Source of the DNA: Toxotes chatareus
Lineage: Eukaryota > Chordata > Actinopteri > Toxotidae
Reading direction: 5' to 3'
Assembly: GCA_016801885.1 (NCBI GenBank)
Contig: CM028888.1
Span: 8,540,501-8,604,500 of the forward strand
DNA length: 64,000 nt
A program made the translations under genes and the position numbers. This document shows positions 23,314 through 37,200 of this stretch, piece after piece; the first letter of the stretch is position 1; every line of letters starts with the position of its first letter. Below the pieces are notes generated by a model. It searched no databases, was not told the origin of the DNA, and was given only the letters and a program-made list of their open reading frames with translations.

Positions 23314-25290
23314 TTAGTCCAGGTTTGTGAGCACAGACACAGATGTGTTATAGTGTCTGATGGCGGATGGCAGGAATGACTTCCTGTACCGTTCCTTAGA
23401 GCACCGTGGTAGCAGAAGTCTGTTGCTGAAGCTGCTTCCCAGATTGTTCACAGTTTCATGGAGTGGGTGGGAGGGACTGTCCATGATTGTCCTCAGCTTT
23501 GACAGCATTCTGTCCCTCGCCACCTCCTCCAGGTTGGCAAGTTTAAAGCCAACAACAGACCCTGCTTTTTTGATGAGTTTCTCCAGTCTGTTGGCATCCT
23601 TTGCTTTAATGCCAGCACCCCAGCACAACACAGCAAAGAAGATGGTGCTCGCCATTACAGACTGGTAGAACATGTGGAGCATCCTGCTGCAAACACTGAA
23701 GGACCTGAGTCTCCTCAGGAAGTAAAGTCTACTCATGGCCTTCCTGTAGACAGCATCAGTGTTTGTGGACCACTCCAGTTTGTTGTCCAGGTGAACTCCA
23801 AGGAACTTATAGGAAGTCACTATTCCTACCTCTTTCCCACTAATACAGACAGGAGAGGGCGGGGACTGACTCCTACTGACTCCCACGTTCAGCTGCAGGT
23901 GATTCTCCCCACACCACCTGACAAAACTCTCCACAAGGCCCCTGTACTCATCCTCCCGTCCTCTCTCCACACACCCGACTATGGCTGTGTCATCCGAGTA
24001 CTTCTGGAGGTGACATAACTCAGAAGAGTACTGGAAGTCAGCCGTGTAGGTGGTGAATAGAAAGGGAGACAGCACAGTTCCTTGAGGAGCCCCCGTGTTG
24101 CTCGTCAGGAGGTCAGACTCACAGCTCTGCAGCCTCACAAACTGTGGTCGACCTGTCAGGTAGTCCTCAATCCATGAGACAAGTGGAACCTCCACCTGCA
24201 TCTTCTCTAATTTAGCACTCAACAGTCTCGGCTGGATGGTGTTGAATGCAGAAGAGAAGTCAAAGAACATGACCCGTACTGTGGTGTTCAGTCTGTCCAG
24301 GGAAGAGTAAGCCCTCTGCAGCAGGTATATTATTGCATCATCAACTCCCACCTTGGGCTGATATGCAAACTGCAGTGGGTCTTGGTATGGGCTCACCAGG
24401 GGTCTGAGGTGTGACAGCACCAGCCGCTCCATGACCTTCATAACATGAGAGGTCAGTGCAATAGGCCTGTAGTCATTCGGTGCCACAGGGTGGTTCTTCT
24501 TTGGCACCGGGACCAGGCAGGATGTTTTCCACAGCACTGGAATCCTCTGCAGGTGAAGACTCTGATTGAACAGGTGCTGCAGTACTCCACACAGCTGGCT
24601 GGAGCAGTTCCTCAGCACCCGTGGGCTGATGCCATCAGGTCCAGCAGCCTTTCCCTGGTTGAGCCTCTCCAACTGTCTCCTCACCTGGCTGGATGAGATA
24701 GTTAGTCCTATCTGGGGGGGAGGGGGAGATGGTTGGGTCTGTTTGGAGAGGGGAGGGGGAGGAAGATGGCGGAGGTGTTAGGGGCCCTGGGAGGTGTGAA
24801 GAACTCCACTGATCACTCAGAGGAGAAGTGGGGGCATAGTTGGGGGAGGGGGAGCTGGAATCAAACCTGTTGAAAAACTGGTTTAACTCATTGGCTCGGT
24901 CCACATTCCCTTCAGCTACACATCTTCCTTTCCTCTGGAAACCAGTGATCGCTCTCATTCCACTCCACACGTCCCTGGTTTGGTTTCTCTCCAGTCTCTC
25001 CTCCAGCTTCCTCCTGTAGGCGTCCTTACTCTCCTTCAGACTGTGTTTCAGTTCCTTCTGGACTCTCCTTAGCTCAGTGCGGTCCCCAGCCCTCTTCTTA
25101 TGATTCAGAAGGGCCTTCAGGTCACTTGTCACCCATGGTTTATTGTTAGGGTAACAGCGCACCTTCTTGGTGGGGATGGAGTTGTCGGTGCAGAATTTGA
25201 TGTACTCAGAAACACAGTCAGTTAGTCCATCCAGGTCGTCACCACGTGGTTCATACAGAGCAGGCCAGTCGGTGGTTTCCAGAGGTTGTT
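23314..25290 (-). pseudogene. LINE reverse transcriptase, truncated and frameshifted
   Basis: The 3' frame (23,314-24,684, 456 codons) holds the reverse-transcriptase domain: GKAAGPDGISPRVL, NDYRPIALTSHVMKVMERL, the catalytic FDFSSAFNTIQ, GAPQGTVLSPFLF, the YSDDT active-site motif, and YKFLGVHLDNKLEWS. The 5' frame (to about 25,290, in part 24,635-25,162) reads YEPRGDDLDGLTDC then NNKPWVTSDLKALLNHKK and VWSGMRAITGFQRK, the linker typical of L2-like ORF2. The two frames overlap and are offset near 24,690-24,720, next to a C run, so a frameshift separates them. No endonuclease domain. Probably inactive. Confidence 0.9.
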
Positions 25291-28200
25291 CTAAAGTATG
25301 ACTTTTTTTGGCCGATTTTGACGCCTTACTATACTATGACGTTTTTTATGACATTTTGAGGTCAAAAATTTTTTTGACTTTTTGGCCGAAAAAAACGCAT
25401 TACTATACTATGACGCGTTTTTATGACATTTTGAGGTCAAAAATTTTTTGACTTTTTTTTGGCCGATTTTGACGCCTTACTATACTATGGCGTTTTTTAT
25501 GACATTTTGAGGTCAAAAATTTTTTGACTTTTCTTGGCAAAAAACGCCTTACTATACTATGACGTTTTTATGACATTTTGAGGTCAAAAATTTTTTGACT
25601 TTTTTGGCCGATTTTGACTTTACTTATATATGTTTTTTATGACATTTTGAGGTCAAAAAATTTGGACTTTTTGGCGAAAAAAACGCCTTACTATACTGTG
25701 ACGTTTTTTATGACATTTTGAGGTCCAAAAGATTTTTGACTTTTTTGTCCGATTTTGACGCCTTACTATACTATGACGTTTTTATGACATTTTGAGGTCA
25801 AAAATTTTTTGACTTTTTGGCGGAAAAAAACGCCTTACTATACTATGACGTTTTTTATGACATTTTGAGGTCAAAAATTTTTGACTTTTTGGCCGATTTT
25901 GACGCCTTTACTATACTATGACGTTTTTTTATGACATTTTGAGGTCAAAAAATTTTTGACTTTTTGGCGAAAAAAACGCTTTACTATACTATGACGCGTT
26001 TTTATGACATTTTGAGGTCAAAATTTTTTTGACTTTTTTGTCCGATTTTGACGCCTTACTATACTATGACGTTTTTTATGACATTTTGAGGTCAAAAATT
26101 TTTGACTTTTTGGCTGAAAAAAACGCCTTACTATACTATGACGTTTTTTATGACATTTTGAGGTCAAAAATTTTTGGCCAAAAAAATTTTTTTGACTTTT
26201 TTTGGCCGATTTTGACGCCTTACTATACTATGATGTTTTTTATGACATTTTGAGGTCAAAAAAATTTTTGACTTTTTTGGCCGATTTTGACGTCTTACTA
26301 TACTATGACGTTTTTTATGACATTTTGAGGTCAAAAAAAATTTGGACTTTTTTTGGCGGAAAAAAACGCCTTACTATACTATGACGTTTTTTATGAGATT
26401 TTGAGGTCAAAAAAATTTTTGACTTTTTTTGGCCGAAAAAAACGCCTATGACGTTTTTTATGAGATTTTGAAATCAAAATAAATTTTTACTTTTTTTGGA
26501 TGATTTTGACGCCTTACTATACTATGACGTTTTTTATGACATTTTGAGGTCAAAAAAATGTTTGACTTTTTTTGGCCGAAAAAAACGCCTTACTATACTA
26601 TGATGTTTTTTTTATGACATTTTGAGGTCAAAAAAATTTTTGACTTTTTTTGGCCGATTTTGACGGCTTACTATACTATGACGTTTATCATGACATTTTG
26701 AGGTCAAAAAAATTTGTGACTCTTTTTGGCCAAAAAAAACGCCTTACTATACTATGACGTTTTTTTATGACATTTTGAGGTCAAAAAAAATTTTGACTTT
26801 TTTGGCCAAAAAAAACGCCTTACTATACTATGACGTTTTTTTATGACATTTTGAGGTCAAAAAAATTTTTGACTTTTTTTGGCCGATTTTGACGCCTTAC
26901 TATACTATGACGTTTTTTATGACATTTTGAGGTCAAAAAAAATTTTGACTTTTTTTGGCCGATTTGACATTTTGAGGTCAAAAAATTTTTTGAATTTTTT
27001 TGGCCGATTTTGACGCCTTACTATACTATGACGTTTTTTATGACATTTTGAGGTCAAAAAAAAATTTGACTTTTTTTGCCGATTTTGACGCCTTACTATA
27101 CTATGACGTTTTTTATGAGATTTTGAGGTCAAAAATTTTTGACTTTTTTGGCAAAAAAAACGCCTATAGACGTTTTTTTATGAGATTTTGAAATCAAAAT
27201 AAATTTTTACTTTTTTGGATGATTTTGACGCTTTACTATACTATGACGTTTTTTATGACATTTTGAGGTCAAAAAATGTTTGACTTTTTTGGCGAAAAAA
27301 ACGCCTTACTATACTATGACGTTTTTTATGACATTTTGAGGTCAAAAAATTTTGACTTTTTGGCGAAAAAACGCCTTACTATACTATGACGTTTTTTATG
27401 ACATTTTGAGGTCAAAATTTTTTTGACTTTTTTGTCCGATTTTGACGCCTTACTATACTATGACGTTTTTTATGACATTTTGAGGTCAAAAATTTTTGAC
27501 TTTTTTTTGGCGAAAAAAAAACGCCTTACTATACTATGACGGTTTTATGACATTTTGAGGTCAAAAAAAATGTTGACTTTTTTGGCCGATTTTGACGCCT
27601 TACTATACTATGACGTTTTTTATGACATTTTGAGGTAAAAAAATTGTGACTTTTTTTGCCGAAAAAAAATGATTACTATACTATGACGTTTTTTATGACA
27701 TTTTGAGTTCAAAAATTTTTGACTTTTTTATGGAAAAAAAACGCCTTACTACTATACTATGACGTTTTTTATGACATTTTGAGGTCAAAAAATTTTTGAC
27801 TTTTTGGCTGAAAAAAACGCCTTACTATACTATGACGTTTTTTATGACATTTTGAGGTCAAAAATTTTTGGCCAAAAATTTTTTTTACTACTTTTTTATG
27901 CGATTTTACGCCTTTTGACTATAAAATGATGTTTTTTATGACATTTTGAGGTCAAAAAAAAAAATTTGACTTTTTTTTGGCGATTTTGACGCCTCTTACT
28001 ATACTATGACGTTTTTTATGACATTTTGAGGTCAAAAAAAAATTGACTTTTTTGGCTGAAAAACGCGCTTTTACTACTATACTATGACGTTTTTTATGAG
28101 ATTTTGAGGTCAAAAAATTTTTTGACTTTTTTTGGCCGAAAAAAACGCCTTACTATACTATGACGTTTTTTATGAGATTTTGAAATCAAAATAAATTTTT

Positions 28201-31200
28201 ACTTTTTTTGGATGATTTTGACGCCTTACTATACTATGACGTTTTGAGGTCAAAAAAATGTTTGACTTTTTTTGGCTAAAAAAAACGCCTTACTATACTA
28301 TGACGTTTTTTATGACATTTTGAGGTCAAAATAAATTTTGACTTTTTGGCGATTTTGACGCCTTACTATACTATGATGTTTTTTATGACATTTTGAGGTC
28401 AAAAATTTTTTGACTTTTTTGGCCGAACAAAAACGCCTTACTATACTATGACGTTTTTTATGACATTTTGAGGTCAAAAAATTTTTGACTTTTTTTGGCG
28501 AAAAAACGCGCCTTACTATACTATGATGTTTTTTTTATGACATTTTGAGGTCAAAAAAATTTTTGACTTTTTTTGCCGATTATACTATGGCGTTTTTTAT
28601 GACATTTGAGATCAAAAATTTTACTATACTATACTATGACGTTTTTCATGACATTTTGAGGTCAAAAAAATTTTTACTTTTTGGCCAAAAAACGCCTTAC
28701 TATACTATGACGTTTTTTATGACATTTTGAGGTCAAAAAAATTTTTTGACTTTTTTGGCCATTTTGACGCCTTACTATACTATGACGTTTTTATGACATT
28801 TTGAGGTCAAAAAATTTTTTGACTTTTTGGCCGATTTTGACGCCTTACTATACTATGACGCGTTTTTTATGACATTTTGAGGTCAAAAATTTTGACTTTT
28901 TTAGCGGCCGATTTGATATTTTTTTATGACATTTGAGGTCAAAAATTTTTTGAATTTTTTGGCCGATTTTGACGCCTTTACTATACTATGACGTTTTTTA
29001 TGACATTTTGAGGTCAAAAAAATTTTTTGACTTTTTTTGGCGATTTTGACGCTTTTACTATACTATGACGTTTTTTATGACATTTTGAGGTCAAAATTTT
29101 TTTTGACTTTTTTTTGCCAATTTTGACGCCTTACTATACTATGACGCGTTTTTATGACATTTTGAGGTCAAAAAATTTTTTGACTTTTTGGCGAAAAAAA
29201 CCTTATTACTATACTATGACGTTTTTTATGACATTTTGAGGTCAAAAAAATTTTTTGACTTTTTTTTTCGATTTGTGCGCCTTACTATACTATGACGTTT
29301 TTTATGACATTTTGAGGTCAAAAATTTTTGACTTTTTGGCCGAAAAAACGCGCATTACTATACTATGACGCTTTTTTATGACATTTTGAGGTCAAAAATT
29401 TTTTGACATTTTTTGCCGATTTTGACGCCTTACTATACTATGACGTTTTTTATGACATTTTGAGGTCAAAAAATTTTTGACTTTTTTGTCCCGATTTGAC
29501 GCATTACTATACTATGACGTTTTTTTATTTTTGAGGTCAAAAATTTTTTGAATTTTTTGGCGATTTTGACACCTTACTATACTATGACGTTTTTTATGAC
29601 ATTTTGAGGTCAAAAAAATTTTTGACTTTTTTACCGATTTTGACACCTTACTACTATACTATGACGTTTTTATGACATTTTGAGGTCAAAATTTTTTGAC
29701 TTTTTTGGCCGATTTTGACGCCTTACTATACTATGACGTTTTTTATGACATTTTGAGGTCAAAAAAAATTTAGACTTTTTTTGGCGGCGCCTTACTATAT
29801 ACTATGACGTTTTTTATGACATTTTGAGGTCAAAAAAATTTTTGACTTTTTTGGCCGAAAAACGCCTTACTATACTATGACGTTTTTATGACATTTTGAG
29901 GTCAAAAAATTTTTGACTTTTTGGCCGAAAAAAACGCATTACTATACTATGACGTTTTTTATGACATTTTGAGGTCAAAAATTTTTTGACTTTTTTGGCG
30001 ATTTTGACTATACTATACTATGACGTTTTTTATGACATTTTGAGGTCAAAAAAATTTTTGACTACTTGGCGTTTTTTATGATTTGATTTTGAGGTCAAAA
30101 AATGTTTGACTTTTTTTGACCGATTTTGACGCCTAACTATACTATGACGTTTTTTTATGACATTTTGAGGTCAAAAAATTTTTGACTTTTTTGTGGCGAA
30201 AAAACTTACTTACTATACTATGACGTTTTTTTATGACATTTTGAGGTCAAAAAAATTTTGACTTTTTTGCCGAAAAAACGCCTTACTATACTATGACGTT
30301 TTTTATGACATTTTGAGGTCAAAAATTTTTTTGACTTTTTTTGGCCGAAAAAAACGCCTTACTATACTATGACGTTTTTTATGACATTTTGAGGTCAAAA
30401 TAAATTTTTACTTTTTTTGGCCGATTTGACATTTTGAGGTCAAAAAATTTTTTGAATTTTTTTGGCCGATTTTGACACCTTCTATACTATGACGTTTTTT
30501 ATGACATTTTGAGGTCAAAAAAAATTTTGACTTTTTTTGGCGGAAAAAAACGCCTTACTATACTATGACGCTTTTTATGACATTTTGAGGTCAAAAATTT
30601 TTTTGACTTTTTTTGGCGGAAAAAAACGCCTTACTATACTATGACGTTTTTTATGACATTTTGAGGTCAAAAATTTTTTTGACTTTTCTTGGCCGAAAAA
30701 AACGCCTTACTATACTATGACATTTTTTATAACATTTTGAGGTCAAAAAAATTTTTGACTTTTTTTTTCCCGATTTTGACGCCTTACTATACTATGACGT
30801 TTTTTATGACATTTTGAGGTCAAAAAATTTTTTGACTTTTTTGGCCAAAAAAACGCCTTACTATACTATGACGTTTTTTATGACATTTTGAGGTCAAAAA
30901 TTTTTTTGACTTTTTTCTGCCGATTTTGACGCCTTACTATACTATGACGTTTTTTATGACATTTTGAGGTCAAAATTTTTTTTGACTTTTTTTGTCCGAT
31001 TTCTACGCATTACTATACTATGACGTTTTTTATGACATTTTGAGGTCAAAAATTGTTTTGACTTTTTTTGGCCGATTTTGAGACCTTACTATACTATGAC
31101 GTTTTTTATGACATTTTGAGGTCAAAAAATTTTTTTGACTTTTTTTGGCCGATTTTGACACCTTACTATACTATGACGTTTTTTTATGACATTTTGAGGT

Positions 31201-34200
31201 CAAAAATTTTTTGACTTTTTTGGCCGATTTTTTGACACCTTACTATACTATGACGTTTTTTGACATTTTGAGGTCAAAAAATTTTTTGACTTTTTTTGGC
31301 GTTTTTTATGAAAAGCCTTACTATACTATACTATGACGTTTTTATGACATTTTGAGGTCAAAAATTTTTTGACTTTTTTTTTCCGATTTTGACGCTTCTT
31401 ACTATACTATGACGTTTTTATGACATTTTGAGGTCAAAAAATTTTTGACTTTTTTGCCGAAAAACGCCTTTACTATACTATGACGCGTTTTTATGACATT
31501 TTGAGGTCAAAAATTTTTTGACTTTTTTTACCGAAAAAACGCCTTTACTATACTATGACGTTTTTTATGACATTTTGAGGTCAAAAATTTTTTGACTTTT
31601 TTTGTCCGATTTTGACGCCCTACTATATTATGACGTTTTTTATGACATTTTGAGGTCAAAAAAATTTTTGACTTTTTTTGGCTGAAAAAAACGCCTTACT
31701 ATACTATGACGTTTTTTATGACATTTTGAGGTCAAAAATTTTTTTGACTTTTTTTTCCGATTTTGACGCCTTACTATACTATGACGTTTTTTATGACATT
31801 TTGAGGTCCAAAAAATTTTTGACTTTTTTTGGCCGAAAAAAACGCCTTACTATACTATACTATGACGCTTTTTATGACATTTTGAGGTCAAAAAAATTTT
31901 TGACTTTTTTTGCGAAAAACGCCTTACTATACTATGACGTTTTTTATGACATTTTGAGGTCAAAAATTTTTTGACTTTTTTGGCCGAAAAAAACACCTTA
32001 CTATACTATGACGTTTTTTATGACATTTTGAGGTCAAAAAAATTTTTTGACTTTTTTTGGCCGATTTTGACGCCTTACTATACTATGACGTTTTTTATGA
32101 CATTTTGAGGTCAAAAAAATTTTTTGACTTTTTTGTCCGATTTTGACGCCTTACTATACTATGACGTTTTTATGACATTTTGAGGTCAAAAAATTTTTGA
32201 CTTTTTTTTGGCTGAAAAAACGCCTTACTATACTATGACGTTTTTTATGACATTTTGAGGTCAAAAATTTTTTTGACTTTTTTTGCCGAAAAAACGCCTT
32301 ACTATACTATGACGTTTTTTATGACATTTTGAGGTCAAAAAAAATTTTGACTTTTTTGGCGAAAAAACGCGCCTTACTATACTATGACGTTTTTTATGAC
32401 ATTTTGAGGTCAAAAAATTTTTGACTTTTTTTGGCCGATTTTGACACCTTACTATACTATGACGTTTTTTATGACATTTTGAGGTCAAAAATTTTTTTTT
32501 TATGCCTTTTTTTTTGAGGTCAAAAATTTTTTGACTTTTTTGGCCACCTTACTATACTATGACGTTTTTTATGACATTTTGAGGTCAAAATTTTTTTGAC
32601 TTTTTTGGCCGATTTTGACACCTTACTATACTATGACGTTTTTTATGACATTTTGAGGTCAAAAAATTTTTTGACTTTTTTTGGCCGATTTTGACATTAC
32701 TATACTATGACGTTTTTTATGACATTTTGAGGTCAAAAAATTTTTTGACTTTTTTTGGCGAAAAAACGATTTTGACGCCTTACTATACTATGACGCAAAA
32801 TTTTTTATGACATTTTGAGGTCAAAAAATTTTTTGACTTTTTTTTTTTGATTTTGACGCCTTACTATACTATGACGTTTTTATGACATTTTGAGGTCAAA
32901 AAATTTTTGACTTTTTTGGCCGATTTTGACGCCTTACTATACTATGACGTTTTTTATGACATTTTGAGGTCAAAAATTTTTTGACTTTTTTTGGCGAAAA
33001 CGCCTTACTATACTATGACGTTTTTTTTATGACATTTTGAGGTCAAAAAATTTTTGACTTTTTTTGGCCGATTTTGACGCCTTACTATACTATGACGTTT
33101 TTTATGACATTTTGAGGTCAAAAAATTTTTTGACTTTTTTTGGCCGATTTTGACGCCTTACTATACTATGATGTTTTTTATGACATTTTGAGGTCAAAAA
33201 ATTTTTGACTTTTTTTGGCCGATTTTGACGCCTTACTATACTATGACGTTTTTTATGACATTTTGAGGTCAAAAAAAATTTTGGACTTTTTTTGCCGAAA
33301 AAACGCCTTACTATACTATGACGTTTTTTATGACATTTTGAGGTCAAAAAAATTTTGACTTTTTTTGGCCGATTTTGACGCCTTACTATACTATGACGTT
33401 TTTTATGACATTTTGAGGTCAAAAAATTTTTTGACTTTTTTTGGCCGATTTTGACGCCTTACTACTATACTATGATGACGTTTTTTATGACATTTTGAGG
33501 TCAAAAAATTTTTGACTTTTTTGTCCGAAAAATATACTATACTATGACGCGTTTTTATGACATTTTATGACATTTTGAGGTCAAAAAATTTTGACTTTTT
33601 TTGTCCGATTTTGACGCCTTATACTATACTATGACGTTTTTTATGACATTTTGAGGTCAAAAAATTTTTTTACTTTTTTGCCGATTTTGACGCCATACTA
33701 TACTATGACGTTTTTTATGACATTTTGAGGTCAAAAAAATTTTTTTTTTTTATACTCGATTTTTATGACGCCTTACTATACTATGACGTTTTTTATGACA
33801 TTTTGAGGTCAAAAAAATTTTTTTTGACTTTTTTTGCCGATTTTTGACGCCATACTATACTATGACGTTTTTTTATGACATTTTGAGGTCAAAAAAATTT
33901 TGACTTTTTTTTGGCCGATTTTGACGCCTTTACTATACTATGACGTTTTTTTATGACATTTTGAGGTCAAAAAATTTTTGACTTTTTTGTTTCATTTTGA
34001 CGCCATACTATACTATGACGTTTTTTATGACATTTTGAGGTCAAAAATTTTTTTGACTTTTTTTCCCCGATTTTGACGCCTTACTATACTATGACGTTTT
34101 TTATGACATTTTGAGGTCAAAAAAAATTTTGACTTTTTTTCCCGAAAAAACGCCATACTATACTATGACGTTTTTTATGACATTTTGAGGTCAAAAAATT

Positions 34201-37200
34201 TTTTTGACTTTTGTCCGATTTTGACGCCTTACTATACTATGATGTTTTTTATGACATTTTGAGGTCAAAAAAATTTTTACTTTTTTCCGATTTTGACGCC
34301 ATACTATACTATGACGTTTTTTATGACATTTGAGGTCAAAAAATTTTTTGACTTTTTTTGTCCGATTTTGACGCCATACTACTATACTATGACGTTTTTA
34401 TGACATTTTGAGGTCAAAAAAAATTTTGACTTTTTTTGGCCCATTTTGACGCCTTACTATACTATGACGTTTTTTATGACATTTTGAGGTCAAAAAATTT
34501 TGACTTTTTTGACCGATTTTGACGCCTTACTATACTATGACGTTTTTTATGACATTTTGAGGTCAAAAATTTTTTTGACTTTTTTTGTCCGAAAAAAACG
34601 CCATACTATACTATGACGTTTTTTATGACATTTTGAGGTCAAAAATTTTTGACTTTTTTGTCCGATTTTGACGCCATACTATACTATACTATGACGTTTT
34701 TTTATGACATTTTGAGGTCAAAAAAATTTTGACTTTTTTTGTCCGAAAAACGCCATACTATACTATGACGTTTTTTATGACATTTTGAGGTCAAAAAAAT
34801 TTTTGACTTTTTTGTCCGATTTTGACGCCTTACTATACTATATGACGCGTTTTTTATGACATTTTGAGGTCAAAAAATTTTTTGACTTTTTGCCCGATTT
34901 AGGCCATACTATACTATACTATGACGTTTTTTATGACATTTTGAGGTCAAAAAAAAAGTTTTGACTTTTTTGTCCAATTTTGACGCCATACTATACTATG
35001 ACGTTTTTTATGACATTTTGAGGTCAAAAATTTTTTTGACTTTTTTTGGCCGATTTTGACGCCTTACTATACTATGACGTTTTTATGACATTTTGAGGTC
35101 AAAAAAAATTTTACTTTTTTTTTGACATTTTGAGGTCAAAAAATTTTTAAAAAAAAGCCATACTATACTATGACGTTTTTTATGACATTTTGAGGTCAAA
35201 AAAAATTTTGACTTTTTTTTGCGATTTTGACGCCTTACTATACTATGACGTTTTTTATGACATTTTGAGGTCAAAAAAAATTTTGACTTTTTTGGCCGAT
35301 TTTGACGCCATACTATACTATGACGTTTTTTTATGACATTTTGAGGTCAAAAAAATTTTTTTTACTTTTTGTGCCGATTTTGGCCGCCTTACTATACTAT
35401 GACGTTTTTTATGACATTTTGAGGTCAAAAAAAATTTTTGACTTTTTTGTCCGATTTTGACGCCATACTATACTATGACGTTTTTTTATGACATTTTGAG
35501 GTCAAAAAAATTTTTTGACTTTTTTGCCCGAAAAAACGCCCATACTATACTATGACGTTTTTTATGACATTTTGAGGTCAAAAAAATTTTTGACTTTTTT
35601 TGTCCGATTTTGACGCCTTACTATACTATGACGTTTTTTATGACATTTTGAGGTCAAAAAAAAATTTTTTGACTTTTTTTTCGAAAAAAACGCCATACTA
35701 TACTATGACGTTTTTTTATGACATTTTGAGGTCAAAAAAATTTTTGACTTTTTTGTCCGATTTTGACGCCTTATACTATACTATGATGTTTTTTATGACA
35801 TTTTGAGGTCAAAAAAATTTTTGACTTTTTTGTCCGATTTTGACGCCTACTATACTATGACGTTTTTTATGACATTTTTTGAGGGTCAAAAAATTTTTTG
35901 ACTTTTTTGTCGATTTTGACGCATACTATACTATACTATGACGTTTTTTATGACATTTTGAGGTCAAAAAAAATTTTTGACTTTTTGTTTGAGGTCCCAT
36001 TTTGACGCCTTACTATACTATGACGACGTTTTTTATGACATTTTGAGGTCAAAAATTTTTTTTTTTTTGTCCGATTTTGACGCCATACTATACTATGACG
36101 TTTTTATGACATTTTGAGGTCAAAAAAATTTTGACTTTTTTGGCCCGACATTTTGAGGTCAAAAATTTACTATACTATGACGCGTTTTTTATGACATTTT
36201 GAGGTCAAAAAATTTTTTTGACTTTTTTGTCCCGATTTTGACACGCCATACTATACTATGACGTTTTTTATGACATTTTGAGGTCAAAAAAATTTTGACT
36301 TTTTTGGCCGAATTTGACGCCTTACTATACTATGACGTTTTTTGACATTTTGAGGTCAAAAAAATTTTTTGACTTTTTTGGTCGAAAAATTTTGACTTTT
36401 GCTTAAAAATATCCTATGACGTTTTTATGACATTTTGAGGTCAAAAAAAAAAATTTTGACTTTTTTGGCCGATTTTGACGCCTTACTATACTATGACGTT
36501 TTTTTTATGACATTTTGAGGTCAAAAAATTTTTTGACTTTTTGTCCGATTTCTACGCATACTATACTATGACGTTTTTTATGATGACATTTTGAGGTCAA
36601 AAATTTTTGACTTTTTTGGCCGATTTGACGCCTTACTATACTATGACGTTTTTTATGACATTTTGAGGTCAAAAAATTTTTGACTTTTTTTTTTTGGCCG
36701 ATTTTGACACCCATACTATACTATGACGTTTTTTATGACATTTTGAGGTCAAAAAATTTTTTGACTTTTTTGGCCCATTTTGACGCTTTACTATACTATG
36801 GCGTTTTTATGACATTTTGAGGTCAAAAAATTTTTGACTTTTTTTTCCGAAAAAACGCGCCATACTATACTATGACGTTTTTTATGACATTTTGAGGTCA
36901 AAAAAATTTTGACTTTTTTGGCCGATTTTGAAAATATATTATACTATGACGTTTTTATGACATTTTGAGGTCAAAAAAATTTTTTTGACTTTTTTTCCCC
37001 ATTTTGACGCCTTACTATACTATGACGTTTTTTATGACATTTTGATATTAAAAAAAACTTTTTACTTTTTTTGCCCAAAAAAAATGCCATACTATACTAT
37101 GACGTATTTTATGACATTTTGAGGTCAAAAATTTTTTTGACTTTTTTTTGCCGATTTTGACGCCTTAATATACTATGACATTTTTTATGACATTTTGAGG

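Noticed and set aside
23360..24018. Plus-strand ORFs opposite the LINE
   Set aside because: Shadows of the minus-strand reverse-transcriptase frame.
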